Assembly: GCA_941918925.1 (NCBI GenBank)
Contig: OW799237.1
Coordinates: 58,885,997-58,949,996 of the forward strand
Direction of reading: 5' to 3'
Origin: Phyto melanocephala
Taxonomy: Eukaryota; Arthropoda; Insecta; Diptera; Rhinophoridae
Length of the DNA stretch: 64,000 nucleotides
Part shown: positions 12,701 through 23,772 of the stretch, one piece after another
Position numbering within the stretch: position 1 is the first letter of the stretch
How the letters are laid out: every line of letters starts with the position of its first letter
Notes under the pieces: model-generated
Seen by the model: only the letters and a program-made list of their open reading frames with translations
Database searches by the model: none
What the model was told of the DNA's origin: nothing
Made by a program: the position numbers and the translations under genes

Positions 12701-13156
12701 AGCAACATAACAACAACAACATACATACATACAAACGTGTATACTGGTTAGAGAAAACGTGGCATCGAATCCCAGCTGAGCCAAAAAAATTTTTTTTTTT
12801 ATTTTTTATTTAATATATTATGTATATTTTTATTATTATTTTTTTTTTAATTTTTTTTTATATATATTATATACATAATAATTTTTTTAAAATTTTTTTT
12901 TTAAATTTTTTTTAAAATTTTTTTTTTAAATTTTTTTTAAAATTTTTTTTTTTTTTTTTTTTAAAATTAATACGTGAATTTATAATTTTACAATGGGACG
13001 TTTTTATATATGTATGTTTTTATATGTATGTACGTATTTCATATGGGATGAATGGTGACACAAACCACTGTTATTGCATGACTTCACGTTGTGAATAAGA
13101 TATAAGATGTATATAAGATTCGGCATGGCCGAATATAGCGCTCTTACTTGTTTTTT
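9715..13156 (+). repeat. Tandem array of palindrome-ended fly repeat (type 1)
   Basis: Unit starts are at 9715, 11048 and 12373 (periods 1333 and 1325 bp), each beginning TATACCCTTCACACAGTG. Units 1 and 2 each hold a shortened copy of about 450 bp followed by a fuller copy starting TATACCCTTCTCACAGTG (10163 and 11503). Fuller copies end GTGAAGGGTATATAAG, a TTCGGCACGGCCGAA palindrome, then TAGCGCTCTTACTTG. The interior has CTGTCCGTCTG repeats, a CGACCACCTCGATTTTTTTT box and long A/T homopolymer tracts. The third, partial unit ends at 13156. Reading frames here are chance. Confidence 0.9.
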
Positions 13157-13750
13157 TTAAAGTGACTAGTTATTTTAAAATTTTAAGATGAAAATATGTA
13201 AATTTTTGGTAAAAAAAAAGACTTGAACTTAGAGGTTACTTGCAAAGTAATAGGGTTGTAACAATTAATTTAAAAAAAAATTAATTAAAAGCGTTTTAAG
13301 GAAAAAAAAAAACTAAGTGTGACGCTCAAGATATTTTGTGACGCTCAAAAGATTTTGTTGCACGTAAACAAGAAATAATGCCAAATTTAAAGTTTAACGA
13401 AGAAAAGTTTATTCTCTTACAAAAAGTAAGTAAAAAAAAAAAACAAAAAAACTTCAAAAAACAAAAATTTTCATACAAAACTAAACATATACATATTCTT
13501 TGATGTCTTTTACATAAATAGAAAAAAGGAAGTAATTCTTGAAGAAACTTATACATACATATGTAAATATTTGACGCAAAACAACTACTTAACTTAATTT
13601 AATTTATAAATTTTCATTCGAATTCTTATTCTGAATCTGTATAAACTTCATGAAATGACAAGCGGCTTTGTTTTTTTTTATTCTGATTAATTCTTACCAC
13701 TTTCGAATTAAGCTTGTGGCACTTGCATAAATTTCCGGTCCCCCAGAGGT

Positions 13751-13885
13751 TTAAGTTGCAAAAGCACGATTAAACTCAAATTTACCACGATTATACCTTT
13801 CTTTCTTCTTTCTTTTATATTCGTCATTACGCGCTTTATCGAGCTTTATTTTCTCTCGATATCTTTGTGCTCTTTCAGCCGCCAT
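13751..13885 (-). pseudogene. N-terminal basic segment of a transposon protein
   Basis: Minus strand, 44 codons from ATG to a stop: MAAERAQRYREKIKLDKARN, then DEYKRKKKERYNRGKFEFNR and AFAT. The pattern AERxRxYREK..D......YKRK.KERY is seen at the N-terminus of several animal transposon proteins, where it probably forms a basic helical DNA-binding segment. The remainder of the protein is not found nearby, so this is either a truncated relic or a first exon. It lies inside the TAAT-flanked element at 9368-14711. Confidence 0.5.
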
Positions 13886-14837
13886 TAATTTTGTTGTTTT
13901 GCTCTTAAAAATTAAAAAATAAAATCATAATTAAGCATTTTAAGCTATGAAGCAATATACATATCAAAAGTGAGGCTCATGAAATATTTGCCTGTTCTGG
14001 TTTTTTTTCGTATGCAATTTATTTCTCAAACTCACAAATTATAAAAAAAATGAGTTGAAATCATGTAAACAATGATTGTCAACTTCAATTTTTTACATTT
14101 AATATATTCACTTTTAAAAAAATTAGCGTGACGCTAATGAAATTTTATCGCGCCCTTACCATGGTGTTCACAAAAACTGCGCAAATGCACACTTTTTTAC
14201 AAAGATTTTTTTTCGCGTTTTCACTTTTGTTATAATTATTACGTTATTTACTTTATTTAAATGCAAATTGAAAACTAGTAATATTACTTGAAATATAAAA
14301 AAGTGACGCTCAATGCAAATTGTGGGGACAACCTTTCTTTGCAACAGCAAATTCGCACTAATTTAGTTTTGACGCCTATAACAAATGAAAACACAAGAAA
14401 GAAACTCAATAATTCGAAAACTGTTATTAAATGTTGCATATTTACTTTTTTTGGATTTTATTTAATTTTGTTTACTAAAAATTCTAACGGGGGACACATG
14501 CTTTTGTATGGAAGGAGTCCGAGGGAGAAACAAAACACCATTCTGAATAAACAAAAAAAAACATACAAATTAGAAAATTACGTTTTTTTGTTACATATTC
14601 TTCGCTGATCACTCTCAAACTTTTTATTTTTTTTTTGTTGTTTTTTTACCTAAAATAGCAGTGTAAAGTGCGGGGACACAAAAATTGCGTTTTTTTTTTT
14701 GAAATTGACCCTAATACTAATAAACAATTAATAACTGCTTTTCGAAGCACAAAAATCATATTTAAGCATTATCGGTGAATTTAATTTTAATTAAATTTTT
14801 TTAGATTAAAGGATCTTTAATTCATAATGTATTAATT

Positions 14838-15056
14838 TTTATACCCTTCATGCGTGAGTGTATGTACTATATGTTTGTTATTCCGTTTATAATAAGTCCG
14901 GCTTTCTGTGTGTTCGTTGAAATAAATTTTCTGAAGCCACCACAGAATCTCCTGTATGGTATTAATTTATCAGATGTTTTGGGTGTATTACGAGCTAAGG
15001 TATAAATAATTCGAAGTCCCATTAAAAAAAATTCATTCTTTTACAGGTATATAAGT
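14838..15056 (+). repeat. Degraded type 1 repeat fragment
   Basis: It has a TATACCCTTCATGCGTGAG start, then TTTGTTATTCCGTTTATAAT and a TCTGTGTGTTCGTTGAAAT block in the same order as the intact copies at 9715-13156. It lies about 125 bp beyond the right end of the TAAT-flanked element. Confidence 0.55.
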
Positions 15057-15066
15057 ATGGCCGGCC

Positions 15067-15486
15067 GACTTCCTAAACGCAAGTTGCAATGCGTATTTAC
15101 AATGCATACACTTCGTTAACGCATATGTAAACTTTCTGGCAATGCCCAATGTTCCTAATAGTTTGGCAACTCATTTTAATAAGTATCAGCTGTCAAAATC
15201 GCGCATCATTTTTATTTTGTATGCAAACATTTGAGCTGCATTGTTTATTTTTAATAAATTATTTTTAATTGATAGAGTTTATTCAAATCACAGACTAATA
15301 ATTTAAATAATTAAACACTTCATATTGCAGAGTCAATTTGTTTTATGTATGAGTTGCATAGCGACGTTCCTAAATGCCGATAAAATGTAAAAAAAGTCTC
15401 TGCAACGCAAGGTTGCACTTAAGACATGTTCAGCAATGCATACGCATTTTTTTAAATTATGCATTGCAACTTGCGTTAGGAAGTCC
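15067..15486. mobile_element. Foldback/MITE element, about 420 bp
   Basis: The left end GACTTCCTAAACGCAAGTTG is repeated inverted at the right end (CAACTTGCGTTAGGAAGTC), extending through GCAATGC on both arms. A further inner inverted ATGCGTATGCATTG-like segment is seen near 15090 and 15440. No transposase is present. The exact duplication was not resolved. Confidence 0.75.
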
Positions 15487-16425
15487 GCCTATGCTTTTTG
15501 GTAAAACTTTTAACGTGTCGTATCAATATCCAATATGGAATAAACACTTAAACAAATATTTATAAATCGTTTGTTAGCAGAAATAAGTGCGACACTCCTA
15601 CTTCGCTCATCCTTTTCAATAAAATGCGTATTTATTTATGTGTATATCACTGAAAATGTCAAAGATTCTAAATTATTTTGGGACGTAACGCTTACTTTTC
15701 ATAAGCCGCGAATTTCCCATTAAGAATATTTCTTTTAATCTTTTTATCGGCTACTTTAGTTAATTTTTTCCACTAACCATGCTTTTATTCAAATTGGATT
15801 TCGAAATTGACTGAAGTACGTTTTTGGCAACAATTAACTAAAAGAACGAATGGCCGCAAATTAAGTATACTTCACCACCAAATTTTGTAATTTTTTTTAT
15901 GTGATCAGGGGTGACAGATAATAAAAAAAATCACACTTAAACTAAAAAGTCGGCATTATCGGCACTTTAATTTCAAAAAATCGTTTCAAAATCAGCAAAG
16001 TGCTAATTTTAAATAAAACAAAACATAATTTTTAGTAACAAAAAAAGAAGCACAATTTAAAATTAACTAAAGTTATAAACATATAAAATACTATTAAATT
16101 CAATAAAATTAAAAATAAATTGTAGTTAATTTAAAAGAATTGCGAAATATGGAAATTGTGTTTTTTTATGTTGACTTAATAAAAAATTCTTCACACATAT
16201 GCAAAAAATATGGAACGACTATAACTATTGTACAAACTTTAACAGCATTGGAGATGCACCTCCTGAATTTTCACATTTAAAAAATAATTTTTTTCTAATT
16301 TTGCAATCCCAAATACACTTTATCAAATTAAAAAAATTCTTTGTGTTTTTACATCATACGAATATAGCAAAAAAATTTAATAAACTTTTCAGTAGATGCG
16401 CTGATTTGTTGACACTTTTCAGTTT
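15487..16425 (-). other. Trpm: Trpm intron, nothing recognised
   Basis: AT-rich sequence. The plus-strand reading frame 16199-16429 has no recognisable similarity and ends at the piggyBac target site. Confidence 0.5.
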
Positions 16426-16429
16426 TTAA

Positions 16430-17922
16430 CCCTAGTCCTTATACCCGAGTACAGGTGTGGCCATTAACACTTTTGAGTAATGCACTTTCTAAATGGCTTA
16501 TGCTTTTTTACTAAAACTTTAGATCTAAGAAAATGGATGAAATCTGCGTCAACTGATACCTCAATTATTATCCTAGATCAAGCCTTTGAGGAGCTATGAG
16601 CTTCTTAACTCGAGACCCCCAAGAACGTATCCCCAAGTACAGATGTGGCCACTCATGCAGTTGTATGAATTGATTATATAAATCAAAGAATGTTTGTTTT
16701 TTATGTAATATAATGTTTTTATTTTATTTATTATAACTTTAATTAAAGTTTTGTGGCCATTATTGCAAATTTCGCACACAAAGTAATTTCGTGAATGTTG
16801 AACACATATTGGCCGTTTACAAGCAGAGCATATATTACGAGTGCGTCCTCTGTGCTCGCCGTGATAATAACACAAAAAGGAGCTTCCAATTTGGATTTTT
16901 TCCACGTACACTAGTCGCTGCAGACGTTGACTGTAAATCGCCAACTTTTCTTGGAGTTGCGCATTACCTAAACATTGACTGAACGACTTTCAATTACTGG
17001 CATACATAGCTCCTTGGCGAGCTGGCGAAAAAAGTGTTTGCGTCTTAGCTTACTAAATGGGATGTTTTCGTTATTTTCAAAATATATGATGTACGCTGAC
17101 TATTTTGTCAAATCAATCATATTGAAAAATAGAGATAATGGCCAACGCTTAGTCTGTCTTTGGCAAGTATATTCTCCAAGCAGTTGGTACATAACATCCA
17201 CTCCTCCTTTTGTTTTATTATAAAATTCGACTACTTCTGGCTTTCCGCTTGTAATAATTGCGTTATCATCATGCATTGAAGATAAAACAATAACTGCCTT
17301 GTTTTTTTTTTCGGCACATATGAGCACATGGAAATGTTGGGCATAAAGCTGAAGACTGTTGACTCCACAGAGCGATATTTGTGAGCCAACATTTCTTTGG
17401 GTATGAGCGACTTATTTTTACGTGCTGTTTCAACCGCAGTTAAATTTATTGACCACAAGTTTTGAAATAAATTGTGGCTTGTAAAAAAATTGTCCATTGT
17501 TTTATTGTGCCCGCTTCAATGAAATCGACTTACCAAATCCTTCACTACGCGTTCACCCTGATTAGTTTCCTCTCCCGTAATAGCTTGTCCGTTATATATT
17601 TGGCCATGCAGAGGGTAAGAACTTTTGACATCACACACCTACCATACTTTGATACCATACTTCACCGGTTTAAATGAGATGTATTGCGTGAAACGGGTAC
17701 GGTCACGATAAGGGAACATCTGCTCGTCCACGGTAAGTTTTCACTATGTACGCAAACTTATTCTAACAAGTTATAATCTTAGTTAATATATTAAAGTACA
17801 AATTATATGAATAAAAAAATTTTTTGCTAATAAATTATAAGAAAAAACACAAATAATTGTTACTGGCCACACCTGTACTTGGGTATACGTTTACGTAAAA
17901 AAGTTAGGTATAAGGGCTAGGG
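16430..17922. mobile_element. piggyBac-family element, internally deleted
   Basis: The ends are CCCTAGTCCTTATACC and, inverted at the right, CCCTAGCCCTTATACC. They are flanked by TTAA (16426-16429 and 17923-17926), the diagnostic piggyBac target site. An inner repeat GTACAGGTGTGGCCA follows the left end after about 3 bp and the inverted right end after about 28 bp. This is the same short/long asymmetry as in the classical moth element. A further copy (AAGTACAGATGTGGCCA) is near 16634. At 1.49 kb it is shorter than autonomous members (about 2.5 kb). Confidence 0.93.
16594..17738 (-). pseudogene. piggyBac transposase, 5'-truncated and frameshifted
   Basis: Read on the minus strand, the blocks appear in family order across broken frames: VDEQMFPYRDRTRFTQYISF then KPVKYGIKVW (17738-17640), YNGQAITGE near 17580, MDNFFTSHNLFQNL (17497), GGVDVMYQLLGEYTCQRQTK then RWPLSLFFNMIDL (17205-17105), and a C-terminal Cys/His domain CSACKRPIC..H..YFVCEIC (near 16840-16760). 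All three aspartates expected of the DDD catalytic triad (VDEQ, DNFF, GGVD) are still readable. The N-terminal half is missing, with in-frame stops and shifts between blocks, so no active protein is expected. Confidence 0.9.
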
Positions 17923-17926
17923 TTAA

Positions 17927-19366
17927 TGTAAAAAGCATTTTTCTATTGCCCACAATTAGTAAATTACACTAAAGCAAAAAAAGGTAACCGCCTTTTAAGT
18001 GTTTAACAAAAATCGGCATTTTTGGATCCAATAAATATTGCAAAGATGGAAGGCCTGTATACGAAAGGTCTGTGCTTAAAAAGAATTTAATACATTTTAA
18101 GTTAAAAATTTTATAGCTTTCCAGAAAACGCTTCGAAAAGGAATAATTTGTAAATTACACGCATAACAGCATTTTTGGTTGGGTTATGTTACATGATTTT
18201 AGTGCAAATTTGATGGCAACTTCAATTCAGTGACTAAAATTCCTGTATCAGCTCTAACTGAAAAATATGATGATATAATTCTAGTTTATTTAATTCTTAT
18301 AACAAAAAACGGTTTTCTTATATGATGTTCTTGCTAAAGCAGAAGGCAGAGAGCTAATCATAATGATCCAACAATACTCAGCAATTATGTGCGCGTTTCA
18401 ATAGCCCTGATAGCGTGTGTCAATGGTAAGAAGGACCTGGCGGAAATGCGCGCTTGTTATTTACTCAAGATTGGTGGGAAAATAGTCCAGGTATTTGTAA
18501 AGACGAACTTTTTTTTAGATACAGCGACACTTTGCTTTTGTTCTTGTTATCTTAATCGAACGTTGTTGTTGCATTTTATCCAGTAATTTTGCCGGTAGTC
18601 GACTGATCGAGCCAGCATTCAACAAAAACGTCAAGAAGTTATCTAATAGCTGCAAAAAGTCACTTTATTTAGTAATGGAAACGTAGTTTTTGCTCATATC
18701 TTAGCGATAATTGGTCGCAATTTTTAATAGAAAAATTCTTGAAAGCATTTCGTATAAATTAGTATAACATATGAGTCTGTGGGGCATGTTGGTAATTCAA
18801 ACAGTTGATTTCAACGCTTAGACGGATATAAATAAATAATTAAACAAACATTCTTCTTTATATATACAGATTCAGAATATATGCCTTAAACTATCTTCAA
18901 TCAACTTAAAAAATTGCCGTTTTTGACATCACTGCTTCCAACTTTGCTAAATTTTGGTAGGTGTATCGTAGAACTAAAAAATTAGAAGTTTGTGTTCACT
19001 GACAAAGTTAGTAAACTGAAAGAATGATTCGGCTAATTCGGGAAGCGATTAAATAAGCGATTCTCAATTGAATAAATGATACGTACTAAAAAGACGATTC
19101 AGGTATCGTTTTTTGGAGGAATTAGTATCTTCTGAATTCACTAATTACATTATAAAAATTGTTGACGCATGAAATCAATATCTTAACAATTTTTCTTTCT
19201 TTATAAGCCAAAATATTGCTAATTGATGTAGAATTTCGAAGAGAACCAAAGAGTAAATAGAATCTTTGTCTTTTGCTAAAAACATCTCAATGAAATTTAA
19301 ACGTAGTAGAATTTTGAAAAAAAATCTTTTTTTTTAATTTATCTGGAATCAATTTATTGAACTTAC
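17927..19366 (-). other. Trpm: Trpm intron with a possible type 1 repeat remnant
   Basis: No gene recognised. The segment 18680-18900 (GTTTTTGCTCATATCTTAGC, GTTGATTTCAACGCTTAGAC, CAGATTCAGAATATATGCC) resembles an inverted, decayed type 1 repeat. The frame at 18389-18586 is unsupported. Confidence 0.45.
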
Positions 19367-19529
19367 CTGAGCTTTTGTAGGATGTGCTCCACCTTGAAAT
19401 TCTATTGTGCCATAAGCATCTGTCGGCTGAGGCCTGGTATGTTTGGTGGGCATCCATATGTCACATGGTGAACCGATTTCGATGCCGGCTATAGTTTGAT
19501 GTGTTTGTTTTGCTTGACCGCAACAACAT
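19367..19529 (-). CDS. Trpm: Trpm exon, TRPM channel N-terminus
   Basis: This 163-nt minus-strand exon runs from a TATTTGCAG acceptor to a CAG|GTAAGT donor. Its first base completes a codon split with the exon at 52309-52391 (AA+A, Lys). It then reads CCCGQAKQTHQTIAGIEIGS, PCDIWMPTKHTRPQPTDAYG and TIEFQGGAHPTKAQ, and is followed in phase 0 by YVRLSFDT of the next exon. The CCCG block and PTDAYGTIEFQGG..KA are strongly conserved in TRPM channels. The linker between them is variable in the family. Confidence 0.96.
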
Positions 19530-20775
19530 CTGCAAATACAGGAAAAATAATTTGTATCCAATATTTTTTTCTAAATAAATTAAGACTAACTTTTTAGCTT
19601 TTTATGAGCAAGAAATTATAGTAAATTTTACAACTGGAACATATAACAATAATTGCAATAATATTGTTCCTAAACGACATAAAGTATATGATGAGAATCA
19701 GTAGTCATAACTGCGTTTTAATTAAAGTAAATTGAGAATAAAGAAATATCGTATCTACGGAAATATATACGCCGATAAATACTATAAAGATTATATTCTC
19801 TGGTCTCTTGAGTTTTTTCCAAGTGTTTGAAAGAACTATCAAGAGTTGAAGTAGAATCATTAAGTAAATTTAGTCGGCTGATGATCCATATATTATTAAT
19901 AAATATCTTGGGGTGTGTTACACTGATAATGACATTTCTTGCATTTTGTAAAAAAAAGTTTACATGACACATCTTCGCAATATGTAAATGAATTTTGGTT
20001 TCCAAGTTGATATTCTCAAAAAAACCTTCATTGGCTTCTGTAAAAGTTATTTTAAGGAACACACAAAACAAGAAACTTCTCACTGTTATCGGATTTTTGT
20101 GTCCCAAAATGTAAAATTCGATACATATCTTAATAGCGAAACATATAAATCAACATTAACTATTTGTCATAATAAATATTTGCAAAGAATACAATTAGTC
20201 TGAAAATATGAAGGACGTACGAGTTATTATGGTACGATCGAAATAAACACGACGATCCAATTATTTCCATTTATTAATGCCATAGTGTTTAATTACAAAC
20301 GCTATTGATTGACCAATTCCAAATTATTTTCATTTATTTAAAATCCGTTCAACAATAACGGAACATACTCCGACAAACGTTTGCTGGCTGACAAACTATT
20401 TCTGTTTAAAAAAACACACACAATCACATTTGAAATTAATTTTTGTTTATTTTTGCTGGCAACTCTATGAGTAGAATTTTTTAAGCTGTGCGAATCATTA
20501 TGTAAATTTTAACACAAATCTGAAAAAATTATAAAAAAATCTTAACTAAGCCCTAAAACAACAAAAGAAAAACTTATTTTCTTTTTAAAAATTAAGTTTT
20601 GAGTTTGGATGTTGAACAATAAACTCGGCAACCTAGAGAAGTACATATTTGCATGGCATTACAGCACAATTTGTGGGAATTGAAAAACATCTGGCTCAGA
20701 GCACAAAAATATTCTTAATACTAAGATAAAGAAACTAGAAGCAGAAAGTCCCAAACAAAGTCTAATAAAAAGTTT
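19530..20775 (-). other. Trpm: Trpm intron, right of exon, nothing recognised
   Basis: Start of the 32.8-kb intron 19530-52308. The minus-strand frame 19718-20107 (129 residues) is the longest here, but it has AT-driven composition and no motif I recognise, so it is not called. Confidence 0.5.
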
Positions 20776-20779
20776 TATT

Positions 20780-23120
20780 TATTTAATAATTATGGTGTTG
20801 CGTGAAGTTCTTGGCCCAACATTATCTGATTTGCATTTTTGTTCATGGATTGAAAAAAGATCAGCGGTATTGGTGAAATTTAATAATATTCTTAACAGGG
20901 ATTTAATAATTAAAAGTTATTGGATCAAATATGATTTGAAATAAAACCAAATAATATCAACTGAAAGAGAACAATCTAGAGTCTATATTAACGCCCATCA
21001 TACACCTCTTGTTTCTAAATTTCAATTTTACTGTCGCAAATTAATAAAAGACATTAAGAATGCAAAGATGTGCGTTATTTTGGGATTTATAATATTAATT
21101 GCACAAATGTTAAGGGTTTCTGAGTATAACTAAGTAATATGATTGATAATTTGGGTCGAATAATTGACAATCCTCATATAAAAACTCATCTATCAAAAGA
21201 ATTTTTGTATGTAGGTATGTGCGTAAAGTTAAGTGTCTTGAACCAATTCTAATAAATTTGGTAAAGTTAAACATTTATTGGAGCAGAGTTTATATGATGT
21301 TATTGGTGTAAGTGATATATGGTACAAAGATTAAATATCAAGCAAGACAGTTTCATTTAATGGATATAGGGTTTTTAGAAATTACAGAAATTGGTCTAGA
21401 ATCGAGAATGTCTGTATGTTTTAAAAAATTGAAGGCTAGAATTGTATGTGAGTTTACGCAGGAATCCATGTAGTTGAAAGTTTGTTTGTAGAAGTAATTC
21501 AAAGTAATTCAGAAAAAAAGTAGTGGGCGTGATATATTTTACCTCATAGAAACTTTAGGTCTTGTGATGATTTTTTAAGTGGCGTAGCTTTTCGTTATCT
21601 TAACATAATTTGTATGGGAGATTATAATACAGATTTGTTTAGATTATAAAAATCATAGTTGTTTCAGTTCAGGTTTATCTGTCATTCATAATTGTTTGCC
21701 TACTCATTTTGCTCAAATTCTATCTAGTGCAATATTGATTGATTATTTTATGGTTTCAAATCCTAATTTAGTTTATAATAAAACTCAATATCAGATTCCA
21801 ATTCTGAATTCAGGGCATGTACTTATTTCCATATCGTATAAAGATATATTAGAAAGACAGTCTTTTAAATATTATTTTCGGAATTATGGTGCATTAAATT
21901 TGGAACAGTGTTTAAAGCAGCTACGCTCATTAGATTTCTTATTTCTGTATAACAACGTTTCGGTGAATTATCAGGTTAACTTCTATAATTCTGTTATCAC
22001 TGAAAATTTTAACCTGAATATGCTATTGAAGAGAGCAAGTAAAAGGCAAGGTGACAAATGGATGGATTCCCCAGTTATAAGAGTACCTAGAATTAGACGT
22101 AATTTGACCTTTCGAGCGTATAAAGAATATAATTGCGAATATAAGAAATAGGAATAAATTAAGAGTGTTATAAGAAAACTGAGATGGAAATCAAATATAA
22201 TTTTTTTTCTAGATATAGTCAAACTCAATTTTGAGATAAATTAAGATGTGAGGGAGCAATGGAAAACAAAAAGGAATATATTGCGGAAAGTGTTAAAATT
22301 TTAAAGAAAGTTTTATATTGCTGCCAATTGAAAATGAATCAGAGTTTAATGTACCCTTTGATTGAAGGGTTTACGTTAAGAAATGTTGATGATAGAGAGG
22401 TAGATAATGATATTAGAATAGATATTAGAACCCCTGTTTAATATGTAATATATTTGCTAAAATAAATTTTTGCACATGTTATGTTTATGCTGATAATATA
22501 TAGTTAGTTGCAGTTGATAATGGTAATGGAATTGAAAACTTTAAATTAGGACTAAACAAGGACTTACAATGTATTCTTGAATGGTCTGAAATAAATTTCT
22601 TAAATCTTAAATTCATTCTCCATAAAATAAATATTCAAATTTTACACTTTATTTAGTTAGTAGTCCTATTGAGTTTGTGACTTACTTCAAGTCTCTTGGC
22701 ATATACTTCGATAATAAGTTGGATTTTAGTTTACATATTCATAAAATTATAGCAAAAATATTCTTTATATTAAGTTGATTTTACTTCCTTTTATTGTAAA
22801 AAAAAAATAGATTTCTCCAAATGATTATTTTTTTTTATGAAATGGAAATATATAGCGGTACATCACAGCTAAATATGGATAGACTAGTGCATTATTTAAA
22901 TAGATTAGTAAGGTATATATATGGTCTTAAATAGAGAAGCCGTATGTCGTCTTATGTGGTATCGATGTTAGAATGTTGATTTCAGGGTTTTGTATGAGAA
23001 TCGTGCAAATACTATATAAGATAATAAAAACAGATTGTCCGGCGTATTTAAGGATTAGATTTCAATTTGGAAACTCATCCAGGACTCTGCTTTAGTACCT
23101 ACACGTTATTATTAGTTAAT
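20780..23120 (+). pseudogene. Jockey-like non-LTR retrotransposon, decayed
   Basis: Pieces appear in the expected order across many stops. An ORF1-like tail is INAHHTPLVSKFQFYCRKLI (about 20990-21050). Endonuclease-like segments are near 21300-21420 (VSFNGYRVFRNYRNWSRIEN) and 21696-22151 (PTHFAQILSSAILIDYFMVS, then SGHVLISISYK). Reverse transcriptase pieces are at 22470-22640 (CYVYADNI in place of the YADD box, then LNKDLQCILEWSEINFLNL) and 22680-22760 (YFKSLGIYFDNKLDFSLHIH). A C-terminal piece is near 23040 (CPAYLRIRFQFGNSSRTLL). No intact frame remains and the exact ends were not found. Clade by general pattern: jockey/CR1 group. Confidence 0.75.
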
Positions 23121-23244
23121 TATGAAAATGTCATTTAATGTCAAATCAATTAATCTATGAAATGTTATAATTTCATATTCTCAGCCTAAGTTCTCACATT
23201 CTTTAAAACGGTACAAATTTTCCTTTTTTGAGTTCTGTCAATTA

Positions 23245-23747
23245 CACTGCTCTGCAACAAAATCCTCCATTTAATAAAACTATGTGGACTATATGGATTT
23301 TGACGCGCTAAACTCAAATCCGTTGTCGGTTTTTTTCCATCAGATCGGGATTTTTTTTTATGGGCGTGGCGAATTTTCCCCCCTAAATTAGTCAGGTACG
23401 GACACATATTTAATCCTAACTCGAGAACCAGTCATCCGATTTTCAAAAATAAAACACCAAAAAATGTGTAACAAAATTGTTTTTATTTCAGTGGAATTCA
23501 ATTTTTCTCTATCTCTTATCGTTTTGGAGTTATTTAAAAATTAATGGAGAAACAATTTTTTTTCCTGCAAAATTCGTAATATTTTTCAATTAAAAAATGG
23601 AATTAAAAAAAATATAAGGCAACTATTCAACATTTTAAACTTTTTTCTAAGAGCTACTTATCTTGGAAATAAAAAAAGTCATAAACTGTACAAGTCGGTT
23701 AAAAAATGTAGATTTTATTGTCAATTTACCGCATGTACCCAATATTG
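23245..23747 (+). repeat. Left terminal inverted repeat, 503 bp
   Basis: Reverse-complement match to 26979-27482, differing by small indels and substitutions. It contains the shared segments GACGCGC, CCCCCCTAAATTAGTCAGG and CTATCTCTTATCGTTTTGGAG. The outer 20-30 bp differ by an indel: the right copy has an A/T-rich insertion after TTGCA. Confidence 0.9.
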
Positions 23748-23772
23748 TTATGCAACCAGCCGTACATATGAT

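Larger units (their letters stand above)
9368..14711. mobile_element. DNA transposon relic with TAAT duplication (Sola-like?), split by a repeat array
   Basis: The left end GGGTCAATTTCAAGAAAAACG matches the inverted right end CGTTTTTTTTTTTGAAATTGACCC. Both are flanked by TAAT (9364-9367 and 14712-14715). Without the repeat array at 9715-13156 the element would be about 1.9 kb. The motif GTGACGCTCA recurs inside: inverted near 9551, direct near 13319, 13339 and 14304, and degenerate near 14128. Such subterminal repeats often bind transposase. A short basic coding remnant is at 13751-13885. A 4-bp duplication fits the Sola superfamily among others; this assignment is inference. Confidence 0.65.

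Noticed and set aside
14288..14608. 106-residue plus-strand frame
   Set aside because: It lies in the right part of the TAAT-flanked element with no conserved block; K/N/F-rich as expected by chance.
19718..20107. 129-residue minus-strand frame
   Set aside because: Longest unexplained frame in its region but without motif, signal or repeat; overlapped by an antisense frame of similar quality.
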